Below, in pieces: positions 39,818 to 48,683 of a stretch of 64,000 nucleotides of DNA (the first letter of the stretch is position 1; every line of letters starts with the position of its first letter). The notes beneath the pieces are model-generated. The model was not told where the DNA came from and did not search any database. It saw only the letters and a program-made list of their open reading frames with translations. This stretch comes from JAIESQ01 sp964495375 (GTDB lineage Bacteria > Planctomycetota > Planctomycetia > Pirellulales > JAEUIK01): positions 1 through 64,000 of the forward strand of contig CAZBWM010000029.1 in the NCBI GenBank assembly GCA_964495375.1. The letters run 5' to 3'. Both the position numbers and the translations under genes were made by a program.

Positions 39818-42094
39818 ATGAAACGCGGGCAATTCGTTCTCGTCATCGCGGGAGTCTTGGTTGTTGTCGCAAACGCTGTTCCCGTCTGGGCTCAGCACGT
39901 AATTGAGTCCTCACAACCGGACACGACGCCACCTCATTCAAGCACGGAACCTTCCGCGCCTGCTGCTTCCACAAACGAAGCTACTTCGGCGCGACAAGCC
40001 GCGGCGGCAGGCGTGGCGGATGAAGTCGGACTCGCCGAAGCACTCGAAGGGACCTGGACCTATCGCAGCTTTATCAGCGATCCCGATGTCGATAAGCCGT
40101 TCAACGATATTCGCTTCGGGGCTGGCATTCTGCGCATCGAAAACGCGGGGGGAGGGCAATTTCGCGGTCGACTCGACTTCGGTGAAGAGTTTCAATTGGC
40201 GCTCAAGGGCTGGACGAGCTACGGCAATCCGGTCACCGTCGTCTTCCAGGGGCGCGGCGATCGCTCGGGCTCGAGCGATTGGGTCTACGACTATCGAGGT
40301 TTCTATGCTCCCGAGTGGCCGCAAGGCGTGAATCAGCGCCCGGCCATCCTCGGTTCCATTGTGCGATCGCAGCCGCACTCAGGCGGAGCGGCTCCCGCCG
40401 GAGTTGTTGCTTGTTGGATTGCAGTGAAGCAAGACGGCGCACCACCCGCGCCAACTCCTGCCGATGTCTCGCACGCGGGATTCGCTCCTGCAACGTCACC
40501 CGCAGCCCCCAATCCGGCAGCCCCCGACCAACCGGCCCCCAACCAGACGGCCAGTGCAGCCCCGCTGACCGGACCCAGAAGTGCCGCCTTGGCCCAGGCA
40601 AGCACGACCGACTTTCGCAACCCGCCGGAGATCGCTTCACAAGGCGGTGTGCTGTCGACAACCCTCGACGTGCGCTATGCCGACAACACGATTGGCGGCG
40701 ATCCCGTGCGTCTGCGTAGCTACAACGGTCAACTCATCGGGCCCACCTTGCGCGCCAAGCCGGGGGATATCTTGCGCATCCGGCTCGACAATCACTTGCC
40801 GGCAACCGTCGCACCTGCCGCGGCGCCAACACCATCTGCCGGGCACGGTCATCGCCGCGCGACTCCCGCGGCAACGCATGCGGGACACCATACAGGTGAC
40901 ATCAACCGTCCGCACGGCTTCAACGTCACTAACCTGCACACGCACGGACTGCACGTTTCGCCGGCCGGCAATAGCGATAACGTCTTGGTCGAGGTAGGTC
41001 CTGGCCAGTCATTCGATTACACGATCGCCATACCGCCGGGGCACCCGCCGGGCACGTTCTGGTATCACGCGCACAAGCATGGTTCGGTAGCGATTCAACT
41101 GGCCAGCGGGATGCAAGGGGCCCTGATCGTCGAAGGTGATCTCGACGACGTTCCTGAAATCGCGGCGGCCACCGAGCAGATCCTCGTCTTTCAACAAATC
41201 CCTTATGACGAAAGCGCGGTCGGGGTGGTCGAGGACTTTGATGCCTCGTTCGGGCCGGGCAAGTGGCAAACCCTCGGTCGGTTCACCACCATCAACGGGC
41301 AGGTCACACCCGTCATTCGTATGGCGCCGGGCGAGTTGCAGCGTTGGCGGATGGTCCACGGCGGCGTTCGCGAAAGCCTGCGACTCAAACTCGATGGTCA
41401 CCAGTTTCAGGAGATCGCGCTCGATGGCATCGCCACCGGCAAGCTGACGCCGAAGTCCACCGTGGACCTCGAGCCCGGCTATCGTAGCGACGTACTCGTG
41501 CAGGCATCCGACACGCCTGGTCGTTACCTGCTGCGCGATGAACCGTTGGCTGCCCGTGCGGCGCTATTGGCCGAGGACGAACCTGAGAAGTACCTGGCGG
41601 TCGTGGAAGTCGCCGGCGCCCCCAATCCGATGCCGCTGCCCGATGCGGCCTTGCTGGCACCACTGTTGCGCTATCGACCGATCGAGCCAGGCGAGCTCAC
41701 CGGCTTTCAAACGGTCGTGCTGAATATCGATTTGCGCCCTGCGACGATCGGCCTGCCCAACGAATTTCAGGTGAACTATCGCGACTTCGATCCGTCGGCC
41801 CCGCCCAGGCAATTGCGGCTCGGCAAAGTCGAGGAATGGCTATTACGGTCCGATTTCGTAAATCATCCGTTTCACGTCCACGTAAATCCTTTTCAGATCG
41901 TCTCGATCAAGAATCCGCAAGGACAGGAACTGCTAACCGAGCCGGTCTGGAAAGACACGATACTGATTCACGAAGGTGAGCGGATCACGGTCCGCACGCG
42001 CTACGAGCGATTCCTCGGCAAGTTCCCGCTCCACTGCCACATTCTCGATCACGAAGATCAGGGCATGATGGAGATGCTCGAGATCGTGCCGTAG
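39818..42094 (+). CDS. Secreted multicopper oxidase (laccase-like) with an extra N-terminal domain
   Basis: 758 residues, with GAGGAG 8 nt before the ATG and a signal peptide ending near VWAQH. All four copper-binding segments are present: HTHGLH (His374, 376, 379), WYHAHKHG (His417, 419), HPFHVH (His683, 686, 688) and HCHILDHEDQGMM (His739, Cys740, His741, His745, with Met750 as probable axial ligand). Such enzymes oxidise phenols or metal ions and reduce oxygen to water. Residues about 70-205 form an additional beta-rich domain (EGTWTYRSFISDPDVDKPF, DWVYDYRGFYAPEWP, ACWIAVKQDG) that is not part of the cupredoxin core, joined by a Pro/Ala linker. The gene lies 205 nt after the subtilase-tyrosinase gene; the two oxidases may act on the same phenolic substrates outside the cell. 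Confidence 0.93.
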   Translation: MKRGQFVLVIAGVLVVVANAVPVWAQHVIESSQPDTTPPHSSTEPSAPAASTNEATSARQAAAAGVADEVGLAEALEGTWTYRSFISDPDVDKPFNDIRFGAGILRIENAGGGQFRGRLDFGEEFQLALKGWTSYGNPVTVVFQGRGDRSGSSDWVYDYRGFYAPEWPQGVNQRPAILGSIVRSQPHSGGAAPAGVVACWIAVKQDGAPPAPTPADVSHAGFAPATSPAAPNPAAPDQPAPNQTASAAPLTGPRSAALAQASTTDFRNPPEIASQGGVLSTTLDVRYADNTIGGDPVRLRSYNGQLIGPTLRAKPGDILRIRLDNHLPATVAPAAAPTPSAGHGHRRATPAATHAGHHTGDINRPHGFNVTNLHTHGLHVSPAGNSDNVLVEVGPGQSFDYTIAIPPGHPPGTFWYHAHKHGSVAIQLASGMQGALIVEGDLDDVPEIAAATEQILVFQQIPYDESAVGVVEDFDASFGPGKWQTLGRFTTINGQVTPVIRMAPGELQRWRMVHGGVRESLRLKLDGHQFQEIALDGIATGKLTPKSTVDLEPGYRSDVLVQASDTPGRYLLRDEPLAARAALLAEDEPEKYLAVVEVAGAPNPMPLPDAALLAPLLRYRPIEPGELTGFQTVVLNIDLRPATIGLPNEFQVNYRDFDPSAPPRQLRLGKVEEWLLRSDFVNHPFHVHVNPFQIVSIKNPQGQELLTEPVWKDTILIHEGERITVRTRYERFLGKFPLHCHILDHEDQGMMEMLEIVP

Positions 42095-42209
42095 CCACGC
42101 CCGGTGATTCGTCGCGCGAGCGTTGGGGGAAGGACGGCCCAGCTTTGATTGCGAACGCCTGTTCGATGCGGTCACGCGCATTGAAGCCTGCGAGCGATCT
42201 GCCGTGTAG

Positions 42210-43232
42210 CTATCGGGCGGGCCGTGGCAGCTCGGCCAGGATTTTCACAACGGCGTCATACAGCAACCGAACGCTGTCGTCGTCGGCCGCATTCACGTTG
42301 GTACGCGAGTGAAGAACGACGGCGAATCGCAAGCGCAGCGACTCGCCCCGCGCGATGGCCGTGGTGAGTTTGTCGCCTGCGTCCAACGCTCGGCGCGCGA
42401 ACGGATTGGCCGCCAACAATCCGTAGTCGCGCGCGTGATAGCGCGAGGTGAGCGAATTCGCCGAATCGGGCACCAACAGTACGCCGGCGTGTCGACCGTC
42501 GGTCGTGCCTGAATAGTCGCACCAGGTCGCGTTCTGTCCGCGAATCTGCTTTTCACCGGTGCGCCCTGTGCTGTCGAGCAATCGGCCGTCGTGCTTGACC
42601 GCCAGCGGAGTGGCCACGCGCACAGCGAGCCCCATTTCCTCCTCGTCGCCAAAGCTCAACTCCCGATCGTCCGACCAGAAGAGCGAGTCGCTGACAAGCA
42701 CGTAGGCTCCGGGCAGCGCGATGATCGTATACCTGCAAATCTCGTTGGCCACGGTCACATCGCTGTGCTGCTGGTCGCGATAGGAATTCCGCACCGTGAA
42801 CATGCCGCGTCCCTCCCGAGTCGCAGGCTCGTCGACGAACGCTTCGTGCCGCACCGCGGCTTTTAAGCGCCAGTAGTCGTTACCGTTGAGATCGGAAAAG
42901 GCGAGCCAGATGCCGGGGTGGAAGTAGTTGCCCGCGGTGCCATGATCGGTGTCGTCGATGCCGGGTCGTGGCGGATGATGCCGCGTGACGGCCACCTTGC
43001 CTGGCGCGTAGACATGCGCAAAGAAGGGGCGCGTGATCTCCTTGTCCGCATAGAAGTACGTGGCAACGGGCTCACCGGCGGCCGTAATTTGTACGGCGCC
43101 AGGTTGCCGATCAAATTCGATCGCCGGCTGGCCCTCTGCGCTTGGGCACGGCGACGCGCCGATCGAAAGCAAACCGCCGAGAGCCAACGCCAATAAACTT
43201 AGACAAAACCGCGGTTTCCTCGATCGCATCAT
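42210..43232 (-). CDS. Secreted DUF6807 (PmoA-like) family protein
   Basis: 340 residues with an N-terminal signal peptide (FCLSLLALALGGLLSIGASPCPSA). The body matches the planctomycete DUF6807 or PmoA-annotated family: YFYADKEITRPFFAHVYAPG, VTRHHPPRPGIDDTDHGTAGNYFHPGIWLAFSDLNGNDYWR and RDYGLLAANPFA. These proteins are generally near sugar oxidoreductases and their biochemical role is not firmly known. Its ATG overlaps the stop of the upstream amidohydrolase gene by 4 nt (ATGA), which indicates coupled translation. Confidence 0.85.
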   Translation of the reverse strand: MMRSRKPRFCLSLLALALGGLLSIGASPCPSAEGQPAIEFDRQPGAVQITAAGEPVATYFYADKEITRPFFAHVYAPGKVAVTRHHPPRPGIDDTDHGTAGNYFHPGIWLAFSDLNGNDYWRLKAAVRHEAFVDEPATREGRGMFTVRNSYRDQQHSDVTVANEICRYTIIALPGAYVLVSDSLFWSDDRELSFGDEEEMGLAVRVATPLAVKHDGRLLDSTGRTGEKQIRGQNATWCDYSGTTDGRHAGVLLVPDSANSLTSRYHARDYGLLAANPFARRALDAGDKLTTAIARGESLRLRFAVVLHSRTNVNAADDDSVRLLYDAVVKILAELPRPAR

Positions 43233-44419
43233 GTGGTCAGTCCAAACAGGCGCCTTGCATTGTCACCGAGTATCTTCCGCTGGTCGTCGGTCGGCAACTT
43301 CAGGCTGCCCAGCGCGTCAAGAATCAAAGTCGGCTCCACCCAAGGATGATCGCTGGCGAATAGCAGCCGATCGGGCCCCATGAAGTCGTAGCCAAACTTC
43401 ATCGCTAGCGGCAGCGGCGAAACGATGTCGAGCCATACTCGCTTGAGGTACTCGCTGGGAGCATGCCGCAGATTCTTCGGCCCGCGCTTGAGCACCTGCG
43501 TTTGATGGTCCAGTCGGCCGACGATGTAGGGAAGCGTGCCCCCCAGGTGCGGACAGACCAGCTTCAGCGTTGGGTACTCGTCGAGGATGCCGGCCATGAT
43601 GATCCGCGTCAGCGCGATCGTGTTGTCGAACATGTTGCCTAGCGAACTGGTCATCTCGTAGCCCTTGACGACGTCAGTCGTCAAAGGTTTCGCGGGGTGC
43701 AACAGAATTGGCAGATTGCGCTCAGCAGCGCGGGCAAACAGCGGGCGGTATTCCGGCTCGTCGACAAACCGGCCGGCCAGATTCGTGTAGAGCAAAATGC
43801 CGCGCAGGCCAAGCGCGCCTGTGGCGCGATCGAATTCTTCGAGCGCGGCGGGCATGTCTTGCAAGGGCAGCACACACAGCCCGATGAAACGCGTGGGATG
43901 CCGCCGTACCACGTCGGCGACAAAATCGTTCATCGTGCGGGCGATCGCCGGTCCGTCGTCGCCGAACCATTCGGGGCCAGGGTCGTTGACGCTCAGCGCC
44001 GTAATGCTGATGCCGGCCGCATCCATGGCGCTGAGTTTGACATCGACGTCGAGATAGTGGGGCGGGATCTTGCGCAGCCAATCTCCCATTTGCACGAAGC
44101 GGGTGCCGTCGCGAGTGAAGACCCGCGGATCGCTCGTGCGCCGCTCCATGTGGGCGACAACTTCGGGGCAGAACAAATGACTCTGGCAGTCGAGCACGAA
44201 GGGCTTTGCGCCCTCGGCAATCGGCGCAGCGGCTGGCTGCGCCGTTGGTGCCGGCGCAGCGCCGGCCGCTTCGATCGCACTCAGGGCCGGCCAAGTGGCC
44301 AGCGCGCCGGTCGCGGCCGCCATGAACGTTCGCCGGTCGGCGCCACGGTTGCTAGTGATCGGCGCGGTCAAAGCAGTTTGATCCGATTCGCCTGATTTCG
44401 TCGGTTGTTGATTCGTCAT
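43229..44419 (-). CDS. Tat-exported amidohydrolase (amidohydrolase-2 / ACMSD-like fold)
   Basis: 396 residues. The N-terminus has a twin-arginine motif (ADRRTFMAAATGALATWPAL), so it should be exported folded. The rest is a metal-dependent TIM-barrel hydrolase or decarboxylase: VLDCQSHLFCPE at the first strand, a long central stretch with VNDPGPEWFGDDGPAIARTMNDFVADV and RFIGLCVLPLQD, then ILLHPAKPL, LVCPHLGGTLPYIVGRLDH and the metal Asp in LLFASDHPWVEP. Members act on aromatic or cyclic carboxylates such as aminocarboxymuconate semialdehyde; the substrate here is unknown. Given the nearby phenol oxidases an aromatic substrate is possible, but this is only a guess. Confidence 0.88.
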   Translation of the reverse strand: MTNQQPTKSGESDQTALTAPITSNRGADRRTFMAAATGALATWPALSAIEAAGAAPAPTAQPAAAPIAEGAKPFVLDCQSHLFCPEVVAHMERRTSDPRVFTRDGTRFVQMGDWLRKIPPHYLDVDVKLSAMDAAGISITALSVNDPGPEWFGDDGPAIARTMNDFVADVVRRHPTRFIGLCVLPLQDMPAALEEFDRATGALGLRGILLYTNLAGRFVDEPEYRPLFARAAERNLPILLHPAKPLTTDVVKGYEMTSSLGNMFDNTIALTRIIMAGILDEYPTLKLVCPHLGGTLPYIVGRLDHQTQVLKRGPKNLRHAPSEYLKRVWLDIVSPLPLAMKFGYDFMGPDRLLFASDHPWVEPTLILDALGSLKLPTDDQRKILGDNARRLFGLTT

Positions 44420-44867
44420 TCGATCTGGTCCTCACGCTTCATCGGCCGCCGTAGTCGGCGAAGTCCCATTCCTGCGACGAGTCAATGGGACGCGGCCGCT
44501 GGGGCTTCCACTTCCGAGTTGGTCACCTTTGTACCATTGGCGAAGTCCGACTTCTTTGCCGCAACGCTGGCTTAAATTGCTCGGGATTGAATGAATCCAT
44601 GAGAGGCACTTACCGTCAATCGTCAGCCGGGCACCCAAAATGCACGCGGAGATTTGACAACGCGGGCACCTGGGGTTGAGAATCTCGCTGTACTGTCTCG
44701 CGAAAACCTGCGGATTCGAGAGTTTGGACTGGATGATCCTCCAGGGCTGAGCAGCTACTATAGGAGCGAGCGAATCGTCGCCGGGTAGTCACGCTACGCT
44801 CGCCGCCAGAGTCGACTCCCGCCAATCGTACACAACCCACCCGAAGTCATCCCAATAGGATCTGACG
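44420..44867. other. Divergent intergenic region, no gene recognised
   Basis: About 450 bases between the amidohydrolase (minus) and the Gfo/Idh/MocA oxidoreductase (plus). No repeat, RNA or clear promoter was recognised. Confidence 0.45.
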
Positions 44868-46136
44868 ATGCACGACGATCACCCCGTTACCGGACTCGAT
44901 AGCCACGGCCGCGCCGAGCAGCAGGCCACTAGCGCCACGCGGCGTGACTTTCTGAAGACGGCCGGCGCCACCATCGCCGTCCCTTACATCATCACGTCGA
45001 CGGCGCTGGGCAACGACGAACGCCCAGCCGCCAGCGATCGGATCGTGATGGGCGGAATCGGCATCGGCAACATGGGCCGGGGCGATTGTGAATCGTTCCT
45101 CGGCCGCGGCGACGTGCAGTACGTGGCGGCCAGCGACGTTCGCCAAGGGGCTCGCGATTGGGCCAAGGCGCGCGTCGACAAGCATTACCAGAACGGCGAT
45201 TGCCAGCTCTACAACGACTTTCGCGAATTGCTGGCCCGCACCGACATCGACGCCGTGCACGTCGCCACGCCCGATCACTGGCACGCGATCATGGTCATCG
45301 AGGCCTGCCGCAGCGGCAAGGATGTCTATTGCCAGAAGCCCGAGACGCGCACCCTGCGCGAAGGGCCGCTGATGGTGCAGGCCGCGCGGCGTTACGCTCG
45401 CGTAGTCTCAGGTGGAAGCCAGCGCGTGCTGGAAGATTATCGCGACACCGTCAATCGCTGCTGGGGGGGCGAGCTGGGCAAAGTCAAATCGATCAACGTC
45501 AACGTCGGTCCGCTTTCGCAGCAGTGCAATCTGCCCGCGGAAGCAGCCCCGCCCGACATCGATTGGGAGCTGTGGCTCGGCCCTGCGCCCTGGGCGCCCT
45601 ACAACAAGGCCCGCTGCGACGGCAACTTTTCGACGGCCGGCAATAGCTGGCGTTCGTATATCGACTACTCCGGTGGCGGCATGACCGACTGGGGCGCCCA
45701 TCATTTCGGTGGCGCCACGTTCGCGGTCGATGTGCGCGAAATTCAGCCTGCCGAGATCGAGTATCACGACGAGAAAGAGGGGAAGTTCCTCACGTTCAAG
45801 TATCCCAACGGGATGTTGATCACCCACAATCGCCCCAACACCGGCAACCTGCATGTCGAGGGGTCGCCAGAAGACAAAGTCGCGGCCAAGCCGGTGCCTA
45901 GTTACAAGGGCAACGGTGGCATCTACGGCGACTTCATCGAGTGCGTCAAGACGCGCGAGAAGCCGTTCCGCGATATCGAGCTGGCGGTGAACACCGTGGC
46001 CGTGAGTCACCTGGGGATCATCGCCTATACGCTGCAGCGCTCGCTGAAGTGGGACGCGGCGCGGCAAGAATTCCCCGGCGACGAAGAGGCGAATCGCTTC
46101 CTCGACCGGGCCCGCCGCGAGCCGTGGGTGCTGTAG
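44868..46136 (+). CDS. Tat-exported Gfo/Idh/MocA family oxidoreductase
   Basis: 422 residues. It starts with a Tat signal (SATRRDFLKTAGATIAVPYIITS), followed by a NAD(P)-binding Rossmann domain (VMGGIGIGNMGRGDCESF) and the family motif AVHVATPDHWHAIMVIEACRSGKDVYCQKPETRTLREG, where the usual catalytic E-K-P appears as QKPETR. The C-terminal substrate domain contains WELWLGPAPWAPYN, GGGMTDWGAHHFGGA and GDFIECVKTREKPFRDIE. It probably oxidises or rearranges a sugar or sugar derivative in the periplasm. Tat-exported members of this type are abundant in planctomycetes. A HEAT-repeat gene follows closely on the same strand. Confidence 0.92.
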   Translation: MHDDHPVTGLDSHGRAEQQATSATRRDFLKTAGATIAVPYIITSTALGNDERPAASDRIVMGGIGIGNMGRGDCESFLGRGDVQYVAASDVRQGARDWAKARVDKHYQNGDCQLYNDFRELLARTDIDAVHVATPDHWHAIMVIEACRSGKDVYCQKPETRTLREGPLMVQAARRYARVVSGGSQRVLEDYRDTVNRCWGGELGKVKSINVNVGPLSQQCNLPAEAAPPDIDWELWLGPAPWAPYNKARCDGNFSTAGNSWRSYIDYSGGGMTDWGAHHFGGATFAVDVREIQPAEIEYHDEKEGKFLTFKYPNGMLITHNRPNTGNLHVEGSPEDKVAAKPVPSYKGNGGIYGDFIECVKTREKPFRDIELAVNTVAVSHLGIIAYTLQRSLKWDAARQEFPGDEEANRFLDRARREPWVL

Positions 46137-46209
46137 TTCCGCCACGGTGACTTTGCTTTCCAACTTCTGCAAAACACGACAATACACCTACGAAATACGG
46201 GAATGCGAC

Positions 46210-46914
46210 ATGTTAGATCAAGCCTTCGATGCTTTGAAAACTTTTGACTGGGGGAGCGACCTCAACCAGCTCAGGCCGATTGACGACGCGGTGATCACCA
46301 CGCGGCAGGACGCGGCCGCGCGCCAGGCCCTCGAAACACGCCTCGTCGAAGTGTTGGGGAGCAGCGCCTCGCGCGACGCCAAGGATTTCGTTTGTCGCGC
46401 GCTGATGGTGGTTGGTTCGGCGGCTGCGGTGCCTGCCCTGGCGGCCTTGCTGCCCGAGCACGATCACTCGCACATGTCGCGCTACGCGCTGGAGCGCATT
46501 CCGGCGGATGAAGCGGCGCGTGCCTTACGAGAATCGCTGCCGAAAGTCAGCGGGCCGCTCAAGGTGGGGGTCATCGGCTCGCTCGGTGTCCGCCGCGATG
46601 AAGCCAGCGTGCCGGCGCTGGCCGCGCTGCTAGCCGATGCCGATGCTGGTGTCGCCCGCGCAGCCGCCACGGCTCTCGGTGATATCGCCTCGCCCGATGC
46701 CGCCAAGGCGTTGTTGTCCAGCCGCGCAACGAACGCCGAAGTCACTGCGGCCGCCAACGATGCCCGGCTGGCCTGCGCCGACGGTTTACTCTCGGCAGGC
46801 AAGAAGGCGGAAGCGCTCGCGCTCTATAAGTCGCTGACGGGCGAGAATCAGCCGAAGCACGTGCGCCTGGCAGGCACGCGCGGCATGCTGGCTTGTGCCG
46901 GCAAGGCGCAATAG
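46210..46914 (+). CDS. HEAT-repeat protein
   Basis: 234 residues from ATG 46210, preceded by CGGGAA; an in-frame upstream start at 46147 would add an unlike N-terminus. The protein is Ala/Leu-rich and made of short helical repeats (AAVPALAALLPEHDHSHMSRYALERIPADEAARALRE, DEASVPALAALLADADAGVARAAATALGDIA), i.e. HEAT repeats for protein contacts. It has no signal peptide. It lies 73 nt downstream of the oxidoreductase and 2 nt before another HEAT-repeat gene, so the three probably form one operon. Confidence 0.8.
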   Translation: MLDQAFDALKTFDWGSDLNQLRPIDDAVITTRQDAAARQALETRLVEVLGSSASRDAKDFVCRALMVVGSAAAVPALAALLPEHDHSHMSRYALERIPADEAARALRESLPKVSGPLKVGVIGSLGVRRDEASVPALAALLADADAGVARAAATALGDIASPDAAKALLSSRATNAEVTAAANDARLACADGLLSAGKKAEALALYKSLTGENQPKHVRLAGTRGMLACAGKAQ

Positions 46915-46916
46915 CC

Positions 46917-48410
46917 ATGCCTTCGATTTTCAACGAGCGCCCAAGGAGCGTCGCCCGACGCATCGCCTGGCAAGTGCGCACGCGGTTTCAGCAGGCGGGC
47001 GCGCTGGTGATTCTCGCATGCGCCTCGGCAACGGGTTCATTTTGGTTGCCTGGTGCCTTGGCCGAAGACGAACCGGCAGCACCCGCGGCCAACGCCGAAC
47101 CCGATGGCGAACTGCTTAAGATGGTGCTCGACCTGCTCGGCGAGAAGGACAAGGATCTCCGCGCGCTGGGCTTCGATCAGGTGCGTACCGAGGTCAAAGG
47201 CGCGGCAGCTACGCGCGAGATTGCGGCGCGACTGTCTCAGTTGCCAGACGAAACTCAAGTGGGACTGCTGAAAGCACTCGCCGATCGGGGTGACCCAGCC
47301 GCCCGCCCCGCCGTGCTCGAAGTTTTGACGACTTCGGAAGTTGAACCTGTGCGAGTGGCAGCGATCGAGGCTCTGGGCGCGTTTGGCAATGTGGACGATT
47401 TGCCGCGAATTGTCGATTCCTTGAAGTCGATTGTCGATGGGGAACGCAACGCCGCACAGCGAAGCCTGGTGCGACTAACGGGCGATGATGTTTCGACCGC
47501 CATCGTCGAACAATTGAAGTCAGTGAAATACCCGCTGAGCCGCAAGTTGCTGATTGAAGTTCTTGCCGAACGACGGGCGCTAGATGCTGTGCCCCAGATT
47601 CTGGCGTATGGTTCGGACAAAGACCAGGCAGTGCGTACCACGGCAATCAAGGCACTCAGTGAGCTTGCGACGCTCCAGGATCTTTCAGGGCTCATGCAAC
47701 TCGTGCTCAAAGCTTCCCCCGGTGCCGAGCGCGAAGCCCTCGAAAAGTGCGTGACACAAATCTGCAATCGCGGGGAGGGAAATCAAGACCGCTCGAAGCC
47801 GCTCTTGGCGGCGATGGACGCCCTCAGGCCCGACGAGCGCTTGATCTTGCTCCCGACGTTAGGCCGCGTGGGCGGAGATGCCGCGATGTCGGCGATCGAC
47901 GATGCCCTCACCGATCAGGACACACACCGCCACGAGGTGGGCGTACGCGCCCTTTGCAATTGGCCCGATGCGTCGGTCGCGCCGCGGCTGATCAAGTTGG
48001 CGAACGATACAGCGCAGCCTGCCGCACTGCGAGCCTTGGCGTTGTCGGCTTTGATTCGCGTGGCTCCGCTGCCCGACAAACGTCCTGATGCCGAGCGGCT
48101 CGAACTGCTCAAGCAAGTGATGGCGATGTGTACGCGCGACGAGGATCGACAGCAAGTAATCCGCCGCGCCCGCGCGATTCGCTCGATCGAAACCCTCCAT
48201 TTCCTGATTCCTTACTTGGATCAACCTCAATTCGCGCAACAGGCGTGCGAGAGTATCGTCGAGCTAGCGCATCATCGTGGTTTGCGCGAGCCGAACAAAA
48301 AGGAGTTCGATCCCGTGCTCGACCGAGTGATCGCCACGAGTAAGGACGCCGTCGTGGTCGAACGCGCGGGCCGCTACAAAAAGGATCAAACCTGGGTGCG
48401 GCCCAAGTAG
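46917..48410 (+). CDS. Exported HEAT-repeat protein
   Basis: 497 residues from ATG 46917, two bases after the preceding stop; an alternative in-frame start at 46893 would overlap that gene. A hydrophobic export signal (GALVILACASATGSFWLPGALAEDE) is followed by about ten helical repeats (RPAVLEVLTTSEVEPVRVAAIEALGAFGNVDDL and similar). The C-terminus (ARAIRSIETLHFLIPYLDQP, DAVVVERAGRYKKDQTW) resembles exported planctomycete HEAT proteins. It is probably a periplasmic scaffold working with the upstream oxidoreductase; role unproven. Confidence 0.8.
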   Translation: MPSIFNERPRSVARRIAWQVRTRFQQAGALVILACASATGSFWLPGALAEDEPAAPAANAEPDGELLKMVLDLLGEKDKDLRALGFDQVRTEVKGAAATREIAARLSQLPDETQVGLLKALADRGDPAARPAVLEVLTTSEVEPVRVAAIEALGAFGNVDDLPRIVDSLKSIVDGERNAAQRSLVRLTGDDVSTAIVEQLKSVKYPLSRKLLIEVLAERRALDAVPQILAYGSDKDQAVRTTAIKALSELATLQDLSGLMQLVLKASPGAEREALEKCVTQICNRGEGNQDRSKPLLAAMDALRPDERLILLPTLGRVGGDAAMSAIDDALTDQDTHRHEVGVRALCNWPDASVAPRLIKLANDTAQPAALRALALSALIRVAPLPDKRPDAERLELLKQVMAMCTRDEDRQQVIRRARAIRSIETLHFLIPYLDQPQFAQQACESIVELAHHRGLREPNKKEFDPVLDRVIATSKDAVVVERAGRYKKDQTWVRPK

Positions 48411-48683
48411 CCTTGCCCTACCGTCGCCGTCCATCACTCCTGCGAGGCGCTCCCGAGCTCAGGAGCTAGCCCAAGCTCCAGCCGTGGCAGCGCCGCATCT
48501 TGTTAGCTAGCAAACAGATGCGCTTCGATCCGGGGGGCCAGCTTCGCAAAGCTCGCCGTTCGACAAGCGGCGTATCCTTTAGATACGATGAAGGCTTCTT
48601 GATCGTTGCTCGGAAACGAACCTGGAAGTAGGTCGCGCCATTTGGAACGAGCGGCGCGGCAGGCGGGGACGAGGAGGGTTGTG

